Positions 43,191-54,827 of a stretch of DNA of 64,000 bases are shown one piece after another. How positions within the stretch are numbered: position 1 is the stretch's first letter; each line of letters starts with the position of its first letter. The notes below the pieces were generated by a model. That model saw only the letters and a program-made list of their open reading frames with translations, was not told where the DNA came from and searched no databases. A program made the position numbers and the translations under genes. The stretch is from Darksidea phi (lineage: Eukaryota > Ascomycota > Dothideomycetes > Pleosporales > Lentitheciaceae), in assembly GCA_030770425.1 (NCBI GenBank), contig JASJFT010000003.1, forward strand, positions 124,001-188,000, read 5' to 3'.

Positions 43191-46146
43191 AAAAGATAAT
43201 GGTACATAGCATACTTGCAGTATTCCATCCTATGCGTATCTTCCACTCCCTTCTCTGAATAAAATGCCTCTGTATCGTGCTCCGTCGCTACATGTCCCTC
43301 CGCCTCCGCAGCAGTGGAACTCCGCCGCGCTTCACCACTCATTTCAAAGCCTTGCGCCGTTCTCAGCATCTACCCATCTTAAGCTCCTGCAAGATCGACC
43401 ATATTAGATACCCGACAGCATTATACTGCACCATCATCATCATGATTACCATCTCTATACCAAACCCCACCACTCTCCCAGACCTACTCGCCGTACAGTA
43501 CAGTACCTACACCAGGCTGAAGATGAAGCACGCAGTACAATCATGGCATATACACCACCGCCTTCGACCTCCCTCCCTTCCTCCCTCTTTCGCCCTCCTT
43601 CGACCTCCTTCGACCTCCTACGGCCTTTCGACTACTCCACTATAGCATATATACTTCACAAACGGCGAGGCGAGGTACCGCGAGGTATCTATCACGTCGT
43701 TTGACGGGTCGACGGTTCGGCAGTTGGATGGGGTCGATGGGTCGATGGGTGGAGAGTGAAGAAGTGGAGAGTGGAGAGCGGAGAAGTGGACAAGTGATAC
43801 TTGTCGGATGTTGTCGGTTTCCACCTACTCTCAGTCTTACCCTTAATCTCCCTCTTACTATAGGAGGGAGAGGAAGAGGGAGTCTGTATGTGGGTTGAAG
43901 CATAGGGATATGGGAATTTGATTGATTGGGTAGGTCATTTCACTGGTCCCCCTTCCCCTTCCCCTTGAATCTCCTTGAACGAGAAATACTTTCTCTACAA
44001 TGGATACAATACTAACTCCTACCTACCTATCTATTCCCTACACAGATCCGTACGTATCGTATCTCCCACTCCGTCCTCGTAGCTTGGCTTGTCTTGGTAT
44101 ACGTTTATCGCTTTCTTCTATCGCTTTCGTCTACCTCCTCCGCCGATACCTCGTTGAGTGCCTAGCGAGCTGCACACACGTCTCCACGCACAGCGGACAT
44201 GCTTGCCTATCCGGATTAATGAGACGGCCGGCTAGACTGTGTGTTGTGGTGGTGTGCGACGGTGTGGTAGGATGGCCAGGGCGGGAGGTAAACAGTGCAA
44301 AGGAGGGAGGGAGGGGGTATAGACAGGTTGGGGAGGCAGGTATAGAGTCTAGAGTGGAAGGACATGATACAGAGACATAGATTGGCGCGCGGTGGAATAG
44401 ATAGGAAGGCAGAAAGGGAAGTAGGATAGTTTTCTTGTGGATATAGTGAGAGATGGAGATCTTACCCCTACTGGTACATTGCTTTAGATATATAATCGCC
44501 TCCGAGCGGGGCTTAAACGGAATGAAGCGGCTTATACAGTATTAACAGCGCCTTTGTGCAATCAAGCTCCTGTACTAAATACCACAACAAGCCCGCAATA
44601 TGAAGACTGTAGTAATACCCCAATAACCAACGTAGTCCAAGCTCTACTCCACTATCCCAAGCCCTCTCTTCTACCGCTGACAACAGCGTCCCCAGTCTTC
44701 TATTAACGTAGTATATAAAACATACAAGGCGGTCTACAATTCTATATATCCCTGAAGCGTTCCATGTCCAACGTATAGTTAGTTTCTTTCCCATCAATGA
44801 TTATTCTAATCAAGGAGCCCTATCGATAGTACCACCCGTCTATAGCGCTTAGGGCGCTCCGCCGCGATATTCAAAAGGTTTTAGAGCGCCGTGCTCGAAT
44901 ACCGAGGTACTACAGTATCTAGTTTGCCATCCCTCTAAATGACTAGGCGAACGATCGTTGGCGAAGATATAATATAGCAGGAAGCTAGCTAGGTATAAGA
45001 GATAGATATAAGGAAGCGATCCAAGGATAAGAGATGGATGTAGTGAGTGAGTGAGGTACTAGTATTATTATGGGCAATTTTTATACTATAGACGGTAGTA
45101 TATGTCATTACTCGTCGTCTTAATATTTGATCTTTGAAATATTACCTCGTTGGTATCTTGCGATCGATGGTAGTATACATAGATCAATTATCGTATATAA
45201 GGTATTGTATAGTACCTCTACTAAGTATAACCTCCTACTCTATTTCGTACGGGCCTTATAAATGAGACTACGACTCCATTATAATAACCGAAACCAATAT
45301 AGTTGTTATGTAGATAGATAGTAGGTATGGTACCCATTTAATCTTACTATAAAGCTCTTTCTAGAAAGAGCATATATACGTATTCAATACTGATACGCGC
45401 TACGCCCTCTCCATAAGGCTCAGAACGTTGTGCTACGGTACGCGCTACGCCCTCTCTAAGGCTCTGACCGTTGCCCTCGCAGTCATGCCGTGACGTGAGT
45501 CTCAGGCAATCACAGGCAATGACTGTAACCAACAACCTTCTCGCGTTTCAAGGTATTCGGAACGAAATGCCATTTTATGTCACCTTTTTGGGATATTCCG
45601 CGAGTTTGACGACGCGATAGCTGCTACTCATTCGATACGTATTCTACGCAATCTACTATAGTGACCCATCCTTAACTATCAAATACTAATACCTAGTCTC
45701 CGCTCTCTAGACCTTGGCGCCTAATAATTCGCTCCTCGAACTCTACTTCCCACATCTACACTTTTCCATCCCAACAATACACCCTTCTTTCTCTAGCTAC
45801 AGAACCATTTTCTCAAACACACAGAACGAAACACAACTCAAAGGGATTAAATTAGAGATACTAAAAGAAAAGTAAATCTGCCGAAGCAAAACAAGGATAA
45901 ACACGGCTGTCAAACCAGCCCCCGGACCAACTGGCAGCAGAGTATAGATACAAGAGCCCTGAAACATAAACCGTACACATCCATAATAATGACCATAGCC
46001 ATGACCATCTTTGGTCACCAACTTTCGAGTACACGCCTTCCTCCTAAGCCTTCCACTCCGAACGACCAATCCATACGCATCCCAGCCCATGCATCGTTCC
46101 GTCCATTGACCCTTACTCAGGAAGTAATCCCAACCCGGATCTAACC
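43191..46146. other. AT-rich gene-free region
   Basis: From ~43.9 kb the sequence is AT-rich with many TA steps and short, stop-ridden frames, like the repeat zone at 3-5 kb. The frame 44513-44797 (minus, 94 codons) lacks recognisable character. A diverged direct repeat lies at 45394-45473. The right end is the 3' UTR of the phospholipase gene. Confidence 0.45.
45394..45473 (+). repeat. Two copies of a ~36-bp direct repeat
   Basis: TACGCGCTACGCCCTCT followed by (CCA)TAAGGCTC and ACGTTG at 45394-45430, and again at 45439-45473 with a 2-3 base indel and a few substitutions. Eight bases separate the copies. Confidence 0.75.
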
Positions 46147-48824
46147 CTACGTGTAAATGCTCTCCGTATACGCATTCACCTGCAGCCCCTTCTCAGCCAT
46201 TTGTTCCTGCTCCAAAAACCTAAGAGGCATCCAAACCAAATGCCCCTTGATACGATCCAACTCCCGTCTAACCTCTTCAACAGGGCGACTTTGATCGTAC
46301 AGATGGCCCTGCTTATGTTCTTTATCCGTCTTGGGGTTCGGCGTGAAGTTGTCATAGTCGGCGAAAGTCAAGATGTTGTCGTCGGGGTCGGCGTGGAAGA
46401 GGTCGCGGAAGACGGAGGTATTGGTCGAGGCGCGCTCGCACCATGTTTCCCAGAGCTTTTCGGAGAGCGGGTCGGAGACGAAGTCGCGTTCGTGGCCGGG
46501 AAGCGTGTTGTTGGGGGATGAGTCGCTGGGAGGCTGTGCGTCGGGGTCGTCCGAGGCTTCGAGGGACTGGGGTGGGAGCAAGCCGAGGTGTTCGCGCCAG
46601 AGGAGGTTGCGGAGTTCGTGGGCGAACCGGGCGGCTTTGTAGGGTTTGCCGTCCATTTCAATGTCGATTTCATCGGTATCCTGTAGGACGATTGAGAGTT
46701 CCGAGTCGTGGTAGCCGAGTTGTGATCGATCGTTGATGTTGGAGGAGCCGCAAACGACGGTCTTGTCGTCCACGATCAACACTTTCGCGTGGATGTACAG
46801 TTCTTCCTGGAAGAAATTTTCCTTCTCGTCCTCAGGCTCGCCATCCCAGGATTCCGTGCTAGGCTTCTTTTCGGTGAGCATCGCATCGTCAGCGATCGAG
46901 TCGGGATCGATGATGCCGCCTTGATCTCCTAATCCTACAGTCTCCTCATCTCCGGCGAACTTTCGCCTCATCTCAGCAGCGCGGTCTTGCGCGCCCTTCT
47001 TATCGTCTAACGGCGCCTCAAGCTCTTCAAGTTCGGTCTGCTGTAGCTCCTTGTATGACATCCCCGACTTCCCCTCCTGCTGCCTGAGCTTTCGGTTCGC
47101 GTTGATTCGGTCATACGAACGAAGATTGAAAACAAAAATGTGGTCTCGTGGATTGACACCCTGCGCTTCGACCTGCGAGAAGATGCTGTGCTCTCCACGG
47201 CAGATGCTCTTGTACTGATAGTCCATAATGGCCCTCGTGCCCGTGGCTGCGTCTTCTCTCAAGTCGCCCGCAAACCCAGGTATGGCTGGGATCAACAGAA
47301 TGACCCTGAATTTGCGGCCTTCTTTACCCGCCCGAACAACAGCGTCTACAATGGCGCGTCCGATCTGGTTGTGAATGGGACTTTGCTGTTCGCCTGTTGC
47401 CGTGATGAAGAATTGGTTCTCAACGTAGACGTAATGCTGCGCGTTCCGGATCAAGTCGCAATACGCAGTTTGGATGCTGTGTTCAGCTGGGAGGATACCG
47501 CTGCTCCAGTCGGCGCTACTCCGGACCAGCTGAGCATGAACCGTCCCGCGATTGTCGAGGTTCTTCGTGCTTAGCGGACTCAACGGATGATGCATATATT
47601 CGCCGACCGGATGCTTCGGCCTCTGAACTCCTACAAGGTCTTCATCGTCGCGTTCTCGGCCTTCTAGAGTGAGCCAGTCATATCGCGCATCACGCTTGTA
47701 TTTGTCTCGCTTGCAAAAGTTCCAGCGAAGTACGAAGTGTTCCGCGATGTCGTACACACACGGTCCAATGACGCCCATTGATACATCGTGCCATGGCATG
47801 CGACCGTACTCGGCTTTGTTCAGTTGATTAGATTTCCAGTCATCGACGGTGTCGAAATCCAGGATGCGGTTGTTGTTGAAGTCCTGTCCGGGGAAGATCT
47901 CATTCTGGACTCCCGAGGGATGTACATCCGCAAGTGGATGCTGTTTATTGTCCCATCTGCCATAACAGAGGTCTAGTCCGCCAATAAAGGCGAGTGCGTA
48001 ATCGACCACGATAAATTTCTCGTGATGCGCCCAGTAGAACGTCATATCACCAGCATTTTCGAGAACGTTGTGGTCAGGGTGTCTCATAACCTTGATGTTT
48101 CCGTGTCCAGGTTTGCCCTCCGGGATAAGGCCCATGAGATGTCTCTTGGTGTGCTGGCTATTGCAAGTAAGAGCTGCGGTAACCTACAATTATCAGCGAG
48201 GAGCAAGGTCCTCACGAAAATTACGCTCACCTCCTTGTATACGATGATGTAGATTTTGACGCCTTCTTCCGCCTTCTTTTTGAGCAGTGCATCGAGACGG
48301 AAATCATTGTTGTAGAAGGGCGGCCTCCGTAGGAACTGCCCGAATTAGTACGTCGCGCATCGCTTTCTCCAAGACAACGTACAAGCTCAGGAGAAAGCCA
48401 CCAGTCCTCGATATAGATGGTCTCCTTTGCCTGTTCCAACGCTACAGAAACAGCCTGATTCGCATTAACTCTCCGCACTCAGCGCGCATACCGGTGGTAC
48501 TCTCACCCAGAAGTAATCCCTGCCATCGACATACCACTTGACAAGGTTACCATCTCTCTCTGGGGCAAAGCTCCCGAAACGGTGATTCTCGCACACGCGA
48601 GTCCTTTTTTCATCCGTCTTTTTCTCATGAGCCTCGTCATGGCGATGATTCCTATTGACCAGATTCTTAAACTTCCCCAGCTTGTTCTTCGCGTGCAATG
48701 CTTTGATCTTGACATCGTAGAGATGAGTCTCCTTTAGCTTCTCGCGCAGCTCTGGGAATGGATGGGCAACTTTGTCTTTAACTCCTCGATGTTCCCCCGC
48801 ACCATCTGTGTGCGTGTCGGCCAT
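46147..48824 (-). CDS. Phospholipase D with two HKD motifs
   Basis: Four exons: 48824-48507, 48454-48383, 48335-48231 and 48183-46147; ~843 aa. All introns are 47-52 nt, phase 0, with GTGAG or GTACGT donors. They link DGRDYFW to AVSVALEQAKETIYIEDWWL, then SPEL to FLRRPPFYNND, then IIVYKE to VTAALTCNS, an uninterrupted PLD sequence. HKD 1 is HHEKFIVVD (His219) and HKD 2 is HAKVLIVDD (His630), followed by GSSNINDRS. YVENQFF and IPAIPGF are also family blocks. It hydrolyses phosphatidylcholine-type lipids to phosphatidic acid. No PX or PH domain precedes the catalytic core, so it is the short fungal form, distinct from Spo14. An acidic, Glu/Asp-rich insert (~residues 530-620) precedes the second HKD. 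Confidence 0.93.
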
Positions 48825-49743
48825 GGTCGCTGCTGTCGATCGGGCCTTTAAGATGTGTTCGGGGCCGGAATGAGGGATTGACGCGAACAAGATACTTTCG
48901 CGCAAGGACGGACATATAAAGAGGAGGGGCACAAAGGGTCTTGTGAGCTGGCGCCGTGTCCCCCGAGAAACCTGTATTCACAGCTCAAGGTGCGATACTT
49001 GGCAGAGGTTGCATGGATAGTGCCCGCTCGGAAGGAACGGAACAGAGCGAGAAACGGAAATGACGCACGCCAAGATACCCCACTACCGTTTTCAGACAGA
49101 GTTCACTGATTCTGCCACATGCAACGGCAAGATGCGGCAACAACTAAGGGCTGAGAAGAGCGAGAAGAGCGAGAACCCTGCGAGAACCCTGCGAGAACCA
49201 CTGCGCAGTCCTTGAAGCCACCGCATCACCCCGGATCTACTGTGCCGAGCATCGCATGCACAGAGGTGTTAACAAGCAATTGGCCAGCGCAGACAATCAA
49301 GCTTTTACCCCGATCCACGCCAACGGCAATGGCGGCTCGTCATGGCGAACCCTTGGTCATGCGACCATGCAGAATGGAAGATAATACTTTGAAAGTAGCT
49401 GTGCCGGAAAACTCGCAAGGGAACAATGTCCCTAGACATACTGAAATAATATTTCTGTTCCTCCTCCCCTTGAGCTAAGACCGTAAATAAGCCAGACACC
49501 CTCATTCCCCAAAAGCTCCGGTGAAATGCTGTCCCATCCTAAACGACAGACATGAAAAAAAAAAACCAGTTCCATGATGGGGGTATTCGCGAACAATGGT
49601 GGCTTTGGAAGAGGGCCGACCGAAGGTTCCAAAAATGCACACACCGCTCGCTTAAAACCAACCAAATGCCTATCCTCATTATATCCCCCCATAAAAAGAC
49701 TTTTCTATCCCTCAGAATGTAAATGCACATGCACTTCCTAGCA
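48825..49743. other. Intergenic
   Basis: Promoter side of the phospholipase gene and 3' side of the GT41 gene. Holds a nested tandem repeat at 49153-49199 and an A12 run at 49554-49565. No gene seen. Confidence 0.5.
49153..49199. repeat. Nested tandem repeats
   Basis: GAGAAGAGC twice (49153, 49162), then GAGAACCCTGC twice (49171, 49182), then GAGAACC. All units share the GAGAA start, suggesting successive slippage from one seed. Confidence 0.85.
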
Positions 49744-52700
49744 CTACACACCTCTCGCGGTAGGTTGGTGAGAGCGACCCAACCATATATCTCCACCCTC
49801 CCCCTTTTCCCATCTCTCCCATGCCATTTCATACGCCTCTTCCAAATCACGCACCCACCTCCTAGTATCGAACAACGCACTGGTCCATCTACTCTCGTAC
49901 AGAATGTGTCGAAGTTGACTTAGTCGACCCGTCGCCCGATGGCCTTGGTAAACGCAATCGCTCCCGAGTCTCACAGCCATCTCTTCATACTCCTCGTCAC
50001 TGCTAGCAATGAGCTCTTTAGCTGCTTGCTGTCCTTCTGGTGATTTTGGCAGCGCGCCTTTGAGAATCGAGGCTGCCATGCGCGAGCACATCTTGTATTT
50101 GTAGCGGGGTAGTGTGAGGAGCGGTGTTCCGGACCACAGGACGTCGGCCGCCGTGGTGTGACCATTGCACTCGGGCGTGTCGAGGAAGAGATCGCAGATA
50201 CGGGCGCGTGCGATATGCTGGCTCTTCTGCGCCACATCGGTGAAGATGACGCGGGAGGCGACTTCAGCACCTGCCCACATATATGCTGTTTGCTTGAGAT
50301 TAGTCTCGCCCAGATCCGGGAAGCGGAGTAGCCAGAGGACTGCGTTGGGAATCCGTTGAAGAATACGAAGCCACGTGCGGAACGTCGTTGGCTCGATCTA
50401 GCACCGTGTCAGTATGTGTCAGAATTGCAGTCTTGGTAGATACATACCTTGTACAACTGATTGAAATTGCCGAAGATGATGGCATCGTCAGGCAAAAAAG
50501 GGAACAACTCCTTCCGCATACGCCATCTCCGCTGTTCCTCCTCTTCCCACGTGAGCTGCTTCTCTTGCGCATCAGGAGCGCTTTGTCGATGGTCGCAGCA
50601 GAAGAAGGTATCTCGACAGTATATGATATTTTCACCGTAGATCCATTCATCATCCGTCCCTCCACTATTGCCGTCAACCAGCGCGTCTTCTAGGTCGACG
50701 TTGCGGCGCCAATCCCGAAGCGTGTCCGGCGGCACAGAGGTCTCATCGGCAAGGAGGTAGTCGCACCATTCGGCTCCTAGAGTACCAGCAAAACCCATGA
50801 ACGACATCTGGATAGGGGCCGCACGTGCAGCAAAAACTTCATTCCTTGCTCCACGAGTGTAGCCGTTTAAATTGATGAGAATGTGGATGCCGTCATTGAT
50901 AATTTGACTGACGAGACCCTCAGCCGGCCAGTTGCTAGCATCGTAGAACACGGGCGCTTCTCTTTCGATTTGTTGACGATGGATCGATTGGTCGCTGGCT
51001 GTCGTAGCATAGCAGTAGGCTTTGACACGGGAAGGGTCGTGGAGGCCGAACACCGACTGCATCAGATGCGCTAGCGGGTGGTTGTTAAAGTCCGACGAGA
51101 CATATCCAATCTTCAGATAGGGATTGGGTGGTGCGGGAGGTGCATAGACGCTTGCGGGGAGCCACGGTGCTTTCAGGGTCGAACACGAAATTCGAAGGCC
51201 GTTTCGTTGGGAGATCAAGCGGATCTGTTTTGCAGACATAGGACAGGTGAACGTGTGGAATGGCAGGACTGTAGGTGCGGCCGGAACTGTCAATGCGGCC
51301 GGTAGTTGCGGTCTTCTATAACTTGCAGACGCCCGTTGCTTGCCCGACTTGTACCGATCCTGGTACCACTGCCAGGTGATCCTTCTAATGGCGCGCTCTA
51401 CAAGGCGAACGATGCGAGCACCTTCCCATTTGTGACCTCGCCATTTCACGAGGGTGCTCCGCATACTGTCTTGCTTATCTTGGATGTCTTGTGGTGTACT
51501 GTCGGTTAGGGCGAGCGGTCGAACGATGTCCTGAATGAATTGTTCGTCCATGATGCCACGTCCCCAGTCTTCACCCTCAGAGAGCTGTTTCTCAACCAGG
51601 CTTACGACCTTGTGGATCCAGCCGAAGCTTTTTGCGCCTGACATCCTAGCGTCAAGAAGCATGCCGTTGTCGTCGACATGCCAGCGATCGCGAGAACCGT
51701 GATCTTCAGCAATACCGCCTCTTCCGTTCCATCCGCAAACTGAATTGAGGGCATTTGCAAGGCCACATACTGCCTCAGCAAAGTCCGGGCTAGCCTTGAC
51801 AGCTCGCTTGTAGTACACAATTGCATCACTGATACGACCTTTGTCCTTGACTGCATTCGCCAAGTTGGCAAGAGCGATGTCGAAGTTCTTGTCGCATGCC
51901 ACTGCCTGTTCGTACATGTTAATTGCGACCTCCAGCTGACCAATATCCTTCAACAAGCTACCTAGATTGGTATACAGATGAGCATGACGTGAGTCGAGCA
52001 GCAGACCGTAGTTGTAGTAAGCAAGAGCAAGAGCAATGCCACTGCCTGGAACCAACCCTGGAATTTGAGGCTTTGGCATAGGGTTGGAGACCGGAATTTG
52101 CTTCGAGGGTGCGGACTGCTGCACGCTGGCAAGAAGAATGCCAACATTGTTGGCCGTTGATGGACTTGGCTGCAGTGAGAGTGAGAGATAGTATAGCGCA
52201 AGAATCTCTCTGACCCCATGGTTGCTCTGCAAAGCCGTGCCCTTGGGTGAATTTGTTGCCATACCATCCTGGAAGATCTTGGCCAAGGAAAGAAGCGAAT
52301 TGCTTGTCGTTGAAACAGCAGCCTTGCGAGCCATACCCTCACTAGGTACATACTGCAGGCCTGGTAATTGTCCATGGGGTGGAAAGCATAATTGGGCGGT
52401 CTTCAATGCTGGATCTGGATGAAGCAGAACAGGATCAGTTGATGGAGGGATGCGACGGCCCCCGGGAGAGCGTTCTGATGCGTCGTATCCGACAACGGAA
52501 AGGATGTGCTTGATCAAGCCGCTGATCCCTTTCATTTGGAGCCCAGCACCGATAAGCACGGCGTTTTCAAATGCTTTTGCTGCACCGGCATTGTCGCCCG
52601 CAGCGTATAGCATATTGCCCTTCGCATGAACTAAGGCGAGAATGCGGCCATTGTCGCATCCAGGGATGGCATAGCCACTAGATCCGAAACCTGGTTGGTC

Positions 52701-54827
52701 GGACCCAGGCAGCTCATCAAGATCCTTGCCGATCGACTCGTTCTCTGCATCGTATTCAAACACCGGTTTATCCGACGCTTCCGAGAGGCTCGGAGACTCA
52801 CTCACGGACGTGGAGCGATCGCTTTCCCCATCGATATTCTTGAACATATCGCCTTTCTTGACCATCTTCAACGAGCGTTCCACCTCTTCTATGATCTGGA
52901 TAGCCTCTTGACCTCTATGATCACTGCACAACAAACCGATCAAATGTTCAACAGCTTCAAAGTAACTAGGTCTTAGCTTCACGGCGCGTCTCCAATACTG
53001 CTCGGCCTCACGTTTCTGTTGGAGGGCGAGCAGAGTCGCTGCGAGATTAGATATTGCCTCGACATGGCTGTTGAGAGTTAGCGATTGAAAGACAGTGCAA
53101 AAAAGCAGGGCCGCTCACTCTTTGTCTAGTTTTAAAATGTGCTTGTACCAATCTTGTGCTTTCTGATAATCCCCTAGTGCGTAAGCAAGGCACCCGCCCA
53201 AGAGAATACCATCTATCCAATTCCACTTGCTCTCTTCACAGTGTTTCGTGATCGCGCCCAGAGCGGAAGCGGCCGTCATGCTTGGTGGCACTTCGGGACG
53301 GTGGATTTGATGCACTCCCGCTACGGAGCCTGACATACGTCGTAATGGGCGTAGTGGCTCTATAGCAGATACCTGCGGATGCATCGTGTTCGGGGTTGCA
53401 AACGGCTGCTGTTGTACGGGGTACCACGGTTGTCTGTGCATGTTCGGATCCGATCCACCCAGAGCCCATGCTGAAGAGGAGCGGTGATGTGCAGGTCTCT
53501 GGGAGGCATCTCTATTGAGCTGTGATTGCGGCTGGGGGTCAGATTGGACATTCTGAGATGGGTCAGGTCGACCAAGTGCTTGCGTTTTTGCGTCACTAGA
53601 ACTGCTGGAGAAATTTGCGGCGGGCTGTCGTGGCGGCTTAGGGTAGATGTGTGGTCGTGTGGGCTGTTGGCCATTCGAGTTATGATGTGCGCTGGGCTTG
53701 CGCGTGGATTGCAGGTACTTTAGCAGATCAACATAGACGGTATGTGCCCAAGAGAAGACCTTCTCCCTAGACTGTGCATTGATCGACTGGGGCCCAAAGT
53801 CGGAAAGCGGGGTCGTGGCTGGCGTTTGCTCAGCTACCGGCGTAGACTGGCCTGATGACAACAAGAAGTCAGAGTGCGGGCGTTGGCTTGATGGTACAGG
53901 TATTGATTGGTTCTGATAATCCAGTGCTGCGTTAGGGTGGGGTTGCGGAAAGACTGAGGGGTATTCGATGGGTAGTCGAGCGACATTGGCATAGGCGGTT
54001 TTGGGTTGCTGTAGCTGGTAAGGGATGTGTTGGAGATTCATGTTGGGCATTGTGTTGGCATAAGCGTGGCTCAAGAAGGCATTGTGTTGCGGATGTGTCC
54101 AATTCGGCCCATGATGGTAGTAGCGTGGATCGCGCATGGCCGCAGGTCGATAAGGTATAAAGGTACCATCGTGCCAGTACGGCCCGAAGGGACCTTGGTC
54201 ATTCGATACGGTAGGACCCAGAGAAGCATCAGGCGCTCCACCGAACGGGTTGTTAAACATCTGGAATTGCGGGTGGGGCTGCAGCGGAGGGATCTGGTTC
54301 AACATGGAATCTATCTGAGGCAGTGCATGCTGGCCACCTGCCCGTCCGGAACCAGTTTCGAAGTACAGGCTTGGACTCCAGTCAGAGGGGGCATCCTGTG
54401 GCAGCTGACCATACTCGCTGTTGATGCCGGGAGCTCTGAGGGGCAGATCTTGCTTGAGGCCATACGGAATGTTCGATGCTGCCGTCACGGGCAAGAGAAT
54501 GTGCTTTGTCGCATGCGGCTTCGCGGTCTGCTCAACAGAAGTCCCGTCGTAGGCGGCTGCGAGGATTCCATTCGGTGTTTTTCGCCGCAACATGTGCTCT
54601 GGCGGCTTTGCTGTGTTGCGTCCATTCTCCGAGCTCTGCGAGTAGGAATTGTGTCTTGAAAGCGGATGGGCGTACTGCAGGGGCACCGCCTGCTGAGCCA
54701 AGCTCCTCTCGTCGAATGCCGGGGCATTTCGGAGCAACTGGCCATGCGGAGAGGCGGGTTGCGGCTGCGTATATGGTCCCAATGGGGACAGCAGCGGCGG
54801 TTGGGGGTACTGGCGAACCATAGTCAT
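49744..54827 (-). CDS. O-GlcNAc transferase-like GT41 protein with TPRs
   Basis: Exons 54827-53119, 53067-50448 and 50397-49744 give ~1660 aa; introns are 51 and 50 nt. The frame stays open upstream to ~55.03 kb but without an ATG, so I start at 54827 (MTMVRQYPQ). A 5' exon is possible. The first ~500 residues are Gln/Pro/Ser/His-rich and disordered. TPR repeats follow: LGDYQKAQDWYKHILKLDKD across the first junction, then AAKAFENAVLIGAG, HLYTNLGSLLKDIGQLEVAI and ISDAIVYYKRAVKASPDFAE. The C-terminal GT41 domain has GYVSSDFNNHPLAHLM, INLNGYTRGARNEVFAAR, FGNFNQLYK-IEPTTF (catalytic-type Lys at the exon boundary) and NGHTTAADVLWSGTPLLTLP. It would transfer a sugar from a nucleotide donor to Ser/Thr of intracellular proteins; whether GlcNAc (OGT) or fucose (SPINDLY) cannot be told here. 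Confidence 0.92.
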
